A stretch of 64,000 nt of DNA, taken from positions 6,151,614-6,215,613 of the forward strand of contig NZ_AP018290.1 of assembly GCF_002368415.1 (NCBI RefSeq), written 5' to 3'. Numbering within the stretch: the first letter of the stretch is position 1; each line of letters begins with the position of its first letter. The translations under genes were made by a program, and so were the position numbers. The notes below the pieces were generated by a model. The model saw nothing but the letters and a program-made list of their open reading frames with translations. It did no database searches and was not told where the DNA came from. The DNA comes from Calothrix sp. NIES-4105. GTDB taxonomy: Bacteria > Cyanobacteriota > Cyanobacteriia > Cyanobacteriales > Nostocaceae. This document shows positions 46,282 through 55,086 of this stretch, piece after piece.

Positions 46282-46380
46282 CACGAATCTTTACAAAATA
46301 GTTTGTCTTTAGCCAGAAGCGTAGTACCAGTTACATCAGCTATGTATATAGAGGTAAAACTGGCTTTAACTTCGTTTTTT

Positions 46381-47115
46381 ATGTCGTCCCAAGACCTCTA
46401 TAATTCCAAAAATCGACTTCTTGCTGCGTTACCTGAAGAAGAATACGAACGCTTACTGCCTCATTTTGAGTTAGTCTCTTTAGAACTTAAGCAAATGCTT
46501 TATGTACCCAATGAATCCATTGAGTATATTTACTTTCCCAATAACGGTGTTGTCTCTATGCTTACTCTCATGGAAAATGGTGAAGCAATTGAAGTGGCAA
46601 CAGTGGGTAATGAAGGAATGGTGGGTCTTCCGATATTTCTAGGAGCAAATACAATGCCAGGTGAGGCTTTTTCGCAAGTTCCAGGCAGTGCAATGCAGAT
46701 GAAGGCTTCGGTATTTAGACGCGAAGTTACTCCAGAAACTGTAATTTATGGTCTATTGCAGCGTTACACTCAAGCACTGTTTAATCAAATTGCTCAATCT
46801 GCTGCCTGCAACCGTCTACATTCTATTGAAGAGCGGTTTTGTCGCTGGATGCTGATGACTCAAGACCGAGTTTCTTCAAACGAGTTTACTATGACTCACG
46901 AGTTTTTGGGGCAAATGCTAGGTGTGCGTCGCGCTTCGGTAAGCGTAACTGCTGCGGTTCTTCAAAAAGCCGGAATTATTCAATACAGTCGCGGCAAAAT
47001 GAAAATAACCGACCGTCCGCAAATGGAAAACATCGCGTGCGAGTGTTATGGAATTATCAAGACTGAATATGACCGCTTGCTAAATAATAGTGGAAAGTGC
47101 GCTCGTGCTGAGTGA
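46381..47115 (+). CDS. Crp/Fnr-family transcriptional regulator
   Basis: 244 residues from ATG 46381; the in-frame extension upstream runs through the inverted repeat and has no family similarity. The cNMP-binding fold has LPHFELVSLELKQMLYVPNESIEYIYFPNNGVVSML and a NEGMVGLPIFLG loop in place of the classical cAMP-binding RAA motif, so the ligand is unclear. A winged helix-turn-helix follows (LGQMLGVRRASVSVTAAVLQKAGIIQYSRGKMKI). No Fnr cysteine cluster. Targets unknown. Confidence 0.88.
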   Translation: MSSQDLYNSKNRLLAALPEEEYERLLPHFELVSLELKQMLYVPNESIEYIYFPNNGVVSMLTLMENGEAIEVATVGNEGMVGLPIFLGANTMPGEAFSQVPGSAMQMKASVFRREVTPETVIYGLLQRYTQALFNQIAQSAACNRLHSIEERFCRWMLMTQDRVSSNEFTMTHEFLGQMLGVRRASVSVTAAVLQKAGIIQYSRGKMKITDRPQMENIACECYGIIKTEYDRLLNNSGKCARAE

Positions 47116-47196
47116 GTCGTGCTGAGTGAGTCGTGCTGAGTGAGTCGTGCTGAGTGAGTCGTGCTGAGTAAAGAGTAAAGAGTGGCACGAGCGCAC
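47097..47196. repeat. STRR tandem repeat framed by a 12-bp inverted repeat
   Basis: GTGCGCTCGTGC (47097-47108) and GCACGAGCGCAC (47185-47196) are perfect inverted copies. Between them lie four to five 14-base GTGCTGAGTGAGTC units (47104-47167). The left arm and first unit include the 3' end of the Crp gene. Confidence 0.8.
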
Positions 47197-47337
47197 TATT
47201 TACTTATATGTCGCTTATTATGCCATTGCCAAGCGTGACTAATAATTTGTTTTAGGTCTGCATATTGTGGGCGCCACCTGTAACTAAAATTGTAGACATA
47301 ATTAAAAATTGCTAATTGACAAAAATACAATTATCTA

Positions 47338-47366
47338 TGTTGGGTTCCGTTCCTCCACCCAACCTA
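47338..47366. repeat. TTGGGTTCCG...CCCAACCTACG repeat
   Basis: Member of the GTAGGTTGGGT family (12499-12530, 26121-26151), hairpin-forming. Confidence 0.6.
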
Positions 47367-47395
47367 CGATTAAATAAAGATTAGCTATTAAGTAT

Positions 47396-47842
47396 GGTAC
47401 GCTGAGTATAAATTTTTCGCACCCACATAAATTTATTCGTCAATAATAGTCTAATAATATCACTAAATATCTTTTAGCAAACTAATAGAAACTCTTGTTC
47501 GTACCATAAAAATAGTGGTACAGTACCAAAATTTAGGCTTACTTCGTACCAAAAATAGCGTGTTAAATGGTACGTTAAGGAAATTATTATTGATTTCAAC
47601 AAGTCTTTAGTACTGAATTTTGTACCGTGGTACGTACCAAAAATAAACGTAATATATGCCCTTTCAAGGAATATTTTTGTAATTTTCTCTCTGTACCACG
47701 CATAAAATCGTACATATGTTCTTTTTGGTTGATACAATTTTGTGGTTCGTACCTTAAAAAATTGGTAGAAAACAGTCTAAAAACATGGTACGGACACATT
47801 TTGTGTACCATCACCGTACCATTATAAATATAAGCCTGTACC
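47396..47842. repeat. Cluster of about fifteen GGTAC/GTACC motifs
   Basis: GGTAC or GTACC at 47396, 47501, 47517, 47523, 47546, 47569, 47622, 47629, 47634, 47693, 47749, 47787, 47805, 47816 and 47838, in both orientations. Several share the extension TTCGTACCAAAAAT (for example at 47501, 47546 and 47634). There is no convincing gene in the stretch. It lies between the 3' ends of two convergent genes. Could be iteron-like binding sites or a relic of a repeated element. Confidence 0.6.
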
Positions 47843-47930
47843 AAACAATTTTTGAACTATGATTTTTCAGATTTATTTAATATTAAATACACCTAATTAT
47901 TAACTAAATTATTTATATTTCCAATTGTAG

Positions 47931-47947
47931 GGTGGGCACTGCCCACC
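47931..47947. repeat. Dispersed palindrome GGTGGGCACTGCCCACC
   Basis: Copy just beyond the stop of the GH1-RmlD gene. Confidence 0.75.
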
Positions 47948-47981
47948 TTACCCTTACTCTTTAAAAGCCCACCTTACCCTC

Positions 47982-50195
47982 CTAAAAATTTACCTCTTGG
48001 AAGTAACGGTCAATTGCACAATCAAGGGTTGGTAGTAACTCACCTCTATTGCTACCAAGAACACTGTAGCTAGGACGAGGAGCAATAAAACCAAGTTCTT
48101 TTGTTGGCAGGGTAATTAAACCGCTAATACTTACACCCGCGCGTTTCGCTGCTATTCGTGCGAAATCAGCCCAAGATACGGCGCCAACATTAGCTAAATG
48201 CCATAAACCAGACTCACCATCTATTAGTAAATCAAGACTAGTATTAACTAAGTCAGGAACATAGGTAGGTGACACGGTAGAATCAAACGCGGCAGTAAAC
48301 GTTTGTCCTGCACTTAATTGCCGCAAGGCAATTGTTACAAAATTATAATCATCCCAAGGACCAAAAAATGCACTAGTACGAATTACTAACGACGCAGGAT
48401 TAACTTTTAATACCTCTTCCTCTGCCAAAGCTTTACTGCGCCCATATACATTTAAAGGCGCCACAGCATTGTTTTCTACATAAGGATTAAAAACAGTGCC
48501 ATCAAATACCAAGTCTGACGAGAAAGTTACGTATGCGGCATTATGTCGCGCGCATCCCTGAGCTAAGTTTTTTGCACCATCAGTGTTTATTCGTAGACAA
48601 ACATCAGGTTCGTTTTCCGCGTCGTCTACTCGAACATACCCAGCAGCATTTACAACTGCCCAAGGTTTCAATTGAGCTAAAACGGCATCTACTGAGTCAG
48701 GATTAGTAATGTCCATTTCTTGCCGTGACAGTAAACGATATGTAATACCGCGTTGTTCACACAATCGCGCAAAAGCTTTTCCAAGAGTCCCTGTGGCGCC
48801 GACAATTATAACAGGAGATAAAGATTTTGCTTCACGCATGATTTGCATTTTCCTTGAATCAAAATCGCTACAACTTACTGGTGGATACAATAAACGCTCT
48901 TGCCGATGCCACCATCCTGGTGTATCAAGCAGTGGATGATTGGGTTTTTGCCCGGTCGCTAAATATTGCACTAATTTGGCTATTGCTGTTGGTCTAGGAC
49001 GTTGCGACCTTAAGTCAAACACCCCTGATTCGTAGTGACCAGTAGAACGAGTTAACAAGCTATTCCAATCATAACTACCTAGTAATGACCAAGCAGTGAT
49101 AGCACGCACATCTACATTTTCTGCTCGTAATTCTTGTACTGCATTCCAAGCTTCATAAAACCAGCGTAGTTGTTCCTCACGAGTCGAACCAAGATGAACT
49201 TCTGTAATTGCTAACGGTAGTTTGTAACGCTCCCATGCTTCTAGCAACAACTGCTTATGACCTGTCACACCTTCTGCACAAACTCGCACTGCTTCCACAT
49301 CAGCATACTGGTGTTTGCCGTTACCACCATGCGAACAAGGAGGATAAAGTTCTTTATGTTCGTCTAGAAAACGGTCGCTTGTGACGTAATGGTTAATGCC
49401 GATGATATCCGGTGGACAAGGATTTTCTAAAAACCATTCAAGTTCAGCTTCAGTTATTCCACAATAAAGTAAATAACCCCACATCGGGTGATTGTCATTG
49501 ATTCGACCGCACAGCAAATCAAAGGTTAACCAGCGACGTTCGTTTTCAAATTCTGCTTGATAAGCTAATGTTTGAGTACTGTAAATCTTTCCTAAATCAT
49601 CGGTTTGTACAAGTTGAGCATTTGGGTTAACTTGACGAATAGCTTGCATCGACTTAGCTACACCTCGACATTGCCCCAACAAAGCACGCGCGAAAGTCAA
49701 GTTGTCCCGACCGTGCGGATACCAGTGTCCGTATAATCCACTAAAGCGCGCTGTTGTTAATGGTTCATTAATTGGTGTGTAATGCGTTACCCAAGGATAG
49801 CGTTCTGCAACCGCACCAGCAAAATTAGCTAGCTTAACAGGAAATTCAGGGTCTACTAAACTCGTATCACGGGCGCCGCTACCATGATGTACTAATCCGA
49901 CAATTGGACGAATACCAAGTGAGTATAATCTGTTCAACCGCTCATCTGTCCATGACCAGTCAGCATTTTCCAAGCCTTGTGGCGCCACTCGCTCCCATAA
50001 TACTGGGTAACGAATCGCTTGTATTCCTAGCTCTGCAAATAAATCTAGGTCGGACAAGCGCGCTGCATGACCGTTACGTTCCAACTGGTCAAAATATTCT
50101 TCACCCACACGGTTAACCGTACACTCCACACCAGCCCACATTTCTAAGGGTAGCTTTGAAGTATTATCTTTATTTGAGTTAGAGATAGAAGTCAT
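47982..50195 (-). CDS. Glycoside hydrolase family 1 domain fused to an RmlD-type sugar-nucleotide reductase
   Basis: 737 residues. Residues about 15-430 form a GH1 TIM barrel: acid/base Glu144 in TPINEPLTTA and nucleophile Glu332 in AITEVHLGS. Residues about 460-735 form an extended SDR of the RmlD/NAD-dependent epimerase class: GATGTLG (467-473), FSSDLVFDGT, and catalytic YGRSK (Tyr585, Lys589). GH1 cleaves beta-glycosides; RmlD-type domains reduce dTDP-4-keto sugars. The two would not be sequential steps, so the fusion suggests regulation or polysaccharide building. Start region LPLEMWAGVECTVNRVG follows a poorly conserved leader. Upstream, on the same strand, is the GT-mutase gene. Confidence 0.88.
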   Translation of the reverse strand: MTSISNSNKDNTSKLPLEMWAGVECTVNRVGEEYFDQLERNGHAARLSDLDLFAELGIQAIRYPVLWERVAPQGLENADWSWTDERLNRLYSLGIRPIVGLVHHGSGARDTSLVDPEFPVKLANFAGAVAERYPWVTHYTPINEPLTTARFSGLYGHWYPHGRDNLTFARALLGQCRGVAKSMQAIRQVNPNAQLVQTDDLGKIYSTQTLAYQAEFENERRWLTFDLLCGRINDNHPMWGYLLYCGITEAELEWFLENPCPPDIIGINHYVTSDRFLDEHKELYPPCSHGGNGKHQYADVEAVRVCAEGVTGHKQLLLEAWERYKLPLAITEVHLGSTREEQLRWFYEAWNAVQELRAENVDVRAITAWSLLGSYDWNSLLTRSTGHYESGVFDLRSQRPRPTAIAKLVQYLATGQKPNHPLLDTPGWWHRQERLLYPPVSCSDFDSRKMQIMREAKSLSPVIIVGATGTLGKAFARLCEQRGITYRLLSRQEMDITNPDSVDAVLAQLKPWAVVNAAGYVRVDDAENEPDVCLRINTDGAKNLAQGCARHNAAYVTFSSDLVFDGTVFNPYVENNAVAPLNVYGRSKALAEEEVLKVNPASLVIRTSAFFGPWDDYNFVTIALRQLSAGQTFTAAFDSTVSPTYVPDLVNTSLDLLIDGESGLWHLANVGAVSWADFARIAAKRAGVSISGLITLPTKELGFIAPRPSYSVLGSNRGELLPTLDCAIDRYFQEVNF

Positions 50196-50289
50196 GTTTA
50201 CTATTCCTGTAATCAGTATTTAATTACTATATAAATTCCAAAATACGCAAACTTTGTTTGTAGTTTAAGTTACAACATAGCCACAATTA

Positions 50290-50321
50290 AAGCCCCCCTT
50301 AAAAAGGGGGGTTGGGGGGAT
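50290..50321. repeat. CCCCCCTT/AAGGGGGG palindromic repeat
   Basis: Intergenic CCCCCCTTAAAAAGGGGGG followed by TTGGGGGGAT. This is the intact form of the repeat interrupted by the MITE at 28356-28533. Confidence 0.7.
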
Positions 50322-50333
50322 CATCGAGTGATC

Positions 50334-52733
50334 TTAAAACACCTTAACGGCAATTTGCTTGTACATAGCCAAAGCTTGTGCTACACAATGGTCCATGTTC
50401 AGATACTTGTATGTAGCTAACCTTCCAACGAAATACACTCCAGATGTCTCATCAGCCAGTTCTTTGTATTTCTTGTAAATTTCCTGGTTTTCAAGACGCG
50501 GTACAGGATAATATGGATCTCCCTCAGCCTTGGGAAACTCATAAACAATGCTAGTTTTAGCGTGTTCTTGACCTGTTAAATACTTAAACTCTGTGACGCG
50601 CGTATACAAGTGGTCATTTGGATAGTTAATTACAGGCGCCTCTTGAAACTTAGCAGTGTTATGAGTTTCATGTTTGAAATCGAGTGAACGATATGGTAGT
50701 TTGCCATAGCGATAATCAAAGAACTCATCAACAGGGCCTGTGTAAACAATTTCCCGGCATGGTATTGCTTTTTCAATTTCACGGTAATCAGTATTTAGCA
50801 TCACCTTGATATTTGGATGATTTAACATGTTTTCAAACATCCGGGTGAAACCGTGTAAAGGCATTGCTTGATAACTATCTGTAAAATATCTGTTATCGCG
50901 GTTGGTGCGAGTTGGCACGCGCGCTGTTACTGATTTGTCTAGTTCTGATGGGTCAAGTCCCCATTGTTTGCGTGTGTAGTTGCGGAAGAATTTCTCGTAA
51001 AGTTCTCTACCAACTTTACTGACTACTACATCTTCGCTAGTACGAATGTGTTCGCGTGGTTCTGCAACAGATTGGAAAAACTCCTCGACCTGAAATGAAG
51101 TTAGGTTCATTCCATATAGCTTATTAATTGTGTCGAGGTTAATTGGCATTGGAACCAATTGTCCATCTACACTCGCGAGAACGCGATGTTCATAAGCGCG
51201 CCACTGAGTAAATTGTGAAAGGTGTTCAAAAACTTCACGGGAGTTTGTATGAAAGATGTGGGGACCATATTTATGTACAAGAACACCGTGGTCGTCGTAA
51301 TGGTCGTAAGCATTACCACCAATATGGGTACGCTTATCTACTACCAAAACTTTTTTACCTGACTGACTTGCTAGCCGTTCTGCAATTACACTTCCAGAAA
51401 ATCCGGCGCCGACAATTAAATAATCAAATAGATATTCTCTGGTAATGACGTTTGGTGCAGTTGAAACACTAGCAGGCGTAGAAGATTTGCCGTTGCCATT
51501 TTTTGCTGAAGAAGCTGAGTCTATTAATTGCGTCATCGAGTTCCAAGTTCTATCCCAAGATATTTGTTCTAAAAATGCATCTACCCGGCTTAACCAGCTT
51601 GATGTAGGTGTGTCTTCTTGCATTGCCTTTTCGGCTTCATGCACAAACTCAACAGCAGTATCAGCTATTCTTACTAGCTTTAAGTCTCCATAAGGACGTA
51701 CTACATCCCTAATTGAGGTAGATACTACAGGTTTAGCTGCTGCAAGATACTCTGGAGTCTTAGTTGGACTAATAAAGCGTGTTGACTCGTTACGCGCGAA
51801 CGGTAACATTGCTAAGTCCCACCCACCAAGATAAGCAGGTAAATCTTGATAATCTTTTCCACCCAGATAATGAATATTTTCGTGTTGGGGTAAAGTTGCT
51901 GGGTCTATTTTTACAACTGGTCCAATTATAACTAAATGCCAGTCAGGACGCGCTTGTGCAATACCTGCAAGCAAGTCAATATCCATACGTTCATCTATAA
52001 CGCCAAAAAAGCCTAAACGCGGATGAGGGATATTCGCTTGGTCTGCTGGTTCTTCCTTTATCGTCCGTCCTTGTGCAAAGTGTGCAACATCAACGCTGCT
52101 AGGAAATGCGTAAACGTTCTTGTGTTGATTTACTTTACTTTCGTACAGGCTTTGTCCTCCTGTAAACACTAAGTCCGCGCGCTGGAATAGTTGTGCTTCG
52201 TAATCTTTCAAAGCTGTAGAGGCGCCTTTAAATGCAGCCAACTCATCCATACAGTCATATACTACAGCTTCTGGTTGCAAGTGGTGTGTAAAACCTAAAG
52301 CCATTGGTGTGTAATACCAGCAGATGAATTTATGAATATTATATTCTGCAAGTAACTGATCAATCAGTAGTTTTAAATCTTGATTTACAGCATCTGCGCT
52401 TAAATTTTCTCTCAGATAAGGAACTACAACCCAAACTCCACTCTTATCTTGAGTTACTTCAAGGCGGGAAGATGCAACAGATGTAAAAATTGGCTCCTCA
52501 ATAAAAAATACCCTCTTAAGAGTAGCACAACGAGTAAGAAGATGCTGCGGTCTTTGATAAACAAAGTTCCAGCGCAAATGAGATAGACAAACCATATCTG
52601 GTGTATCTGTGTCAATTGCTTGAAGCTTTTTATTATTAAATTTATTCTTTAATAATGGCAATTCGGCTTCAGTTATGTTTTGTGATTTACCGTTACTGAT
52701 ACCGTTAGTATTTTGAGGCTTTTGGGCAACCAT
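50334..52733 (-). CDS. glf: Glycosyltransferase fused to UDP-galactopyranose mutase
   Basis: 799 residues. Residues about 45-405 are a GT4-like glycosyltransferase (WNFVYQRPQHLLTRC at the start, PRLGFFGVIDERMDIDLLAG, ISPTKTPEYLAAAKPVVST). A Ser/Asn-rich linker (405-430) leads to a UDP-galactopyranose mutase from about 434: FAD motif YLIVGAGFSGSVIAERL, HIGGNAYDHYD, YGPHIFHTN, RKQWGLDPSEL and YFVGRLATYKYLNMD. The mutase makes UDP-galactofuranose, and the GT half may transfer it or another sugar. It lies 138 bases upstream of the GH1-RmlD gene on the same strand. Confidence 0.92.
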   Translation of the reverse strand: MVAQKPQNTNGISNGKSQNITEAELPLLKNKFNNKKLQAIDTDTPDMVCLSHLRWNFVYQRPQHLLTRCATLKRVFFIEEPIFTSVASSRLEVTQDKSGVWVVVPYLRENLSADAVNQDLKLLIDQLLAEYNIHKFICWYYTPMALGFTHHLQPEAVVYDCMDELAAFKGASTALKDYEAQLFQRADLVFTGGQSLYESKVNQHKNVYAFPSSVDVAHFAQGRTIKEEPADQANIPHPRLGFFGVIDERMDIDLLAGIAQARPDWHLVIIGPVVKIDPATLPQHENIHYLGGKDYQDLPAYLGGWDLAMLPFARNESTRFISPTKTPEYLAAAKPVVSTSIRDVVRPYGDLKLVRIADTAVEFVHEAEKAMQEDTPTSSWLSRVDAFLEQISWDRTWNSMTQLIDSASSAKNGNGKSSTPASVSTAPNVITREYLFDYLIVGAGFSGSVIAERLASQSGKKVLVVDKRTHIGGNAYDHYDDHGVLVHKYGPHIFHTNSREVFEHLSQFTQWRAYEHRVLASVDGQLVPMPINLDTINKLYGMNLTSFQVEEFFQSVAEPREHIRTSEDVVVSKVGRELYEKFFRNYTRKQWGLDPSELDKSVTARVPTRTNRDNRYFTDSYQAMPLHGFTRMFENMLNHPNIKVMLNTDYREIEKAIPCREIVYTGPVDEFFDYRYGKLPYRSLDFKHETHNTAKFQEAPVINYPNDHLYTRVTEFKYLTGQEHAKTSIVYEFPKAEGDPYYPVPRLENQEIYKKYKELADETSGVYFVGRLATYKYLNMDHCVAQALAMYKQIAVKVF

Positions 52734-53490
52734 GTATTATTCTCGACTTATGATAAATATTAAATCTGCTTTCTTGACTTCTACCTTGCACGCCCGCCAG
52801 GGTAAAGTACGGTTGGCAATACTACCTTATTCTTAGAATAAGGCTTTTAAACTATTATGTTTGTACTCAGAGTTTGTGCATTTCGGTGAGTTTGTTTATT
52901 TTAAAAGTTTGAGAAAATAAGCGCAAACAGCACCTATTATAAAGTTTATCGATTCAAAACAAGGTAGTAACATAATAATTTACTAAATCTAATTTTCAAA
53001 ACCTATGCTTGCTGAAATGGAGATTTAGTAAACATTTATTTGATGGCTTTGAGCCAAATCAGTATACTAGCTTAATATATATAGGTCGAGATGTGTCTTC
53101 ATCTAAAACTTTATTGGTGAAGCAGTTGAAATAAGATTAGTTCTTTTTGATATATGTCTTCTTCTGCCTAAGGTTTTGATTTTTTTTTACAAATCTATAC
53201 CTTTAGAAGTAATTTACGACATTTTAATAAATTTATGAAATGAATTCATAAAACAATTTACAAGTAAGAGTATAGTCGGGCGAAATTTGGATGGTTAAGT
53301 TTGATTTGTATATAAGAATACAAATTTATTTAACATAATCTACTTCTATCTACTTCTTTTTAAAGAGGATTTAGAAAGTGATAAAAGTTATTTTTTATTT
53401 GTAAACTAACTTAATTACTGAATTAAAAGTATTAGTTTGGCTTAAAATTATAGATTTTAATGGTACTTATTTGATATAAAGTAAAGAATT
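52734..53490. other. Long AT-rich leader or gene-free region
   Basis: No gene and no strong repeat seen. Contains the upstream region of the GT-mutase gene. Confidence 0.45.
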
Positions 53491-53610
53491 ATGGCTATTT
53501 TACTCAAATCCCTGCGAAATCAAGTAATTGTGATTACGGGTGCCAGTAGCGGAATTGGTTTAGTTACCGCTCGGATGGCTGCATATTTATCCCGTTTTGA
53601 CATCAATTAA
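53491..53610 (+). pseudogene. N-terminal fragment of a short-chain dehydrogenase
   Basis: Reads MAILLKSLRNQVIVITGASSGIGLVTARM..., with the SDR cofactor motif TGASSGIG, and stops after 39 residues (SRFDIN). The remaining about 200 residues, with the YxxxK catalytic site, are absent. Sequence turns into an unrelated GGGCAAGGATGCCC repeat right after the stop. Confidence 0.7.
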
Positions 53611-53768
53611 CTGATAGGCGGGCAAGGATGCCCTCTTTACTTTTAGAGTTAACTTAATTTTTGTAATATTAAAATAATATTTTATTTCATGATTACGGTG
53701 CCAGCTTAAACTCAATGGGTGGCGTAATTTTAATATTATAAATTTGAGATACAAGCCGGAACAAAACA

Positions 53769-54116
53769 ATGGAAGGGAAAACATCTAACGAACATGGTGA
53801 CATCTACTCACGCCTAATGGCAATAAGTCAAGAGGCATTTGAAAGTGAGTTTTACGAAACAGCTTACCACGCACTGTGTGGCGCCATGCATCATGCTAAT
53901 AGTACTGGCAACGAGGATAACCTAAAAGCCGTACAAGAAGCGACGAAAAAACAACAGGATTGGATCGACTGCCACGCAGCAACTCATAAAATGTCAACTG
54001 AGTCAACGATGCAACGCGGCGGTGTTAATTTGTACAAATCTCTAATTACACAGATTCAGGGACATTTGCTAGTGATAAAAAGCCAGCATCGTCAAGAACG
54101 CATGGGTCTTGGGTAG
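53769..54116 (+). CDS. Small conserved cyanobacterial hypothetical protein
   Basis: 115 residues, MEGKTSNEHGDIYSRLMAIS..., helical: SEFYETAYHALCGAMHHANS then AVQEATKKQQDWIDCHAATH. Similar small proteins occur in other cyanobacteria. Function unknown. Good codon composition and isolated position support it as real. Confidence 0.65.
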   Translation: MEGKTSNEHGDIYSRLMAISQEAFESEFYETAYHALCGAMHHANSTGNEDNLKAVQEATKKQQDWIDCHAATHKMSTESTMQRGGVNLYKSLITQIQGHLLVIKSQHRQERMGLG

Positions 54117-54246
54117 TAAAAATGATTTTTGCACCTAACGCCTTGATCTAGATTCCCGATTTTCTTAAAGAATTGGGAATCTAAAAGCTAATGTTACTGC
54201 AATTGCTGTACTTTATTTGATTTAAGAACCCGATATGATGGAGTTG

Positions 54247-54837
54247 TTAGCTGCCTAAACGAATATGCTCAATTGCGACGAGTATGGCATCAAGCATGAC
54301 TTCATAACTTTCATCGGTTGAACGCTCTAATGTCATTAACCCCGCTTGCTCTATAGAAATAAAGCCACTTATAGCAGCATTCACCATCCGCATTACATCT
54401 ATTAATTGATTGTTGTTTAATTCGTACAAACGCAGTGAGTTTTTCAAAAAGCTAAGAGATTTCTGAATTACTATAGCCGCATCTGGGTCACTAGGTTGTA
54501 GCTGATATTGCATTATCAGTCTGTAAAATGCCGGATACATCCGTGCAAAGTTACGTGTCGCGCGTCCACCAGCAAGCAACATTTCACGAGGTTCGCTTAG
54601 TCCTGTGGTTTGTTGATGACAATAGGTCAAATATTTTTGCCAAACTTCTAATACTACAGCTTTCCGCAGTGCTGTATTTCCATCGAGATGCTTATAAATC
54701 GCAGGTGGCTTAATTCCCAACTCGCGCGCGACCCGGTTGACTCCAAGCGCTGCTTCTCCTTCTTTTTCCAAGCAGCTAATCGCCGCCTCAATTACATCCT
54801 GTCGCGTCAATGAATTTTCTTTTGTTGGGCGCCCCAT
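54247..54837 (-). CDS. TetR-family transcriptional regulator
   Basis: 196 residues from ATG 54837 (MGRPTKENSLTRQDVIEAAI). HTH: EGEAALGVNRVARELGIKPPAIYKHLDGN. The C-terminal ligand-binding part (MLLAGGRATRNFARMYPAFYRLIMQ) is of the WHG type. The longer in-frame start includes a STRR-type repeat and is rejected. Divergent from the first amidase gene (249 bases between starts), so it may control the amidases (inference). Confidence 0.87.
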   Translation of the reverse strand: MGRPTKENSLTRQDVIEAAISCLEKEGEAALGVNRVARELGIKPPAIYKHLDGNTALRKAVVLEVWQKYLTYCHQQTTGLSEPREMLLAGGRATRNFARMYPAFYRLIMQYQLQPSDPDAAIVIQKSLSFLKNSLRLYELNNNQLIDVMRMVNAAISGFISIEQAGLMTLERSTDESYEVMLDAILVAIEHIRLGS

Positions 54838-55086
54838 ATCGATGCTGAGTTTTGAGTGCTGAGTATTGAGTGCTGAGAAAGGCAAACTCTCTATTTAGTT
54901 AACACTATTAACTAAAAGTGAATATAATTAACTTAATCTCGATTTGAGCGAGTTGCACCTGCTGGGTACGCTACTCAATATCCGATGCTAAATCCTGTAA
55001 GGGCGGGTTAACAGATATCCTAAAACCGTGTTGAATATCTCGTAAACCCACCCCTGTTCCTACGATAATCTAAAATCCAAAATCAT

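Noticed and set aside
47396-47842. CRISPR array interpretation of the GGTAC cluster
   Set aside because: Motifs are only 5-14 bases, occur in both orientations and are irregularly spaced; no repeat-spacer periodicity or cas gene.
47474-47844. Overlapping 82- and 87-codon minus-strand frames in the GGTAC cluster
   Set aside because: Both frames are open in the same region, their sequences follow the repeat motif rather than a protein pattern, and no start signal is seen.
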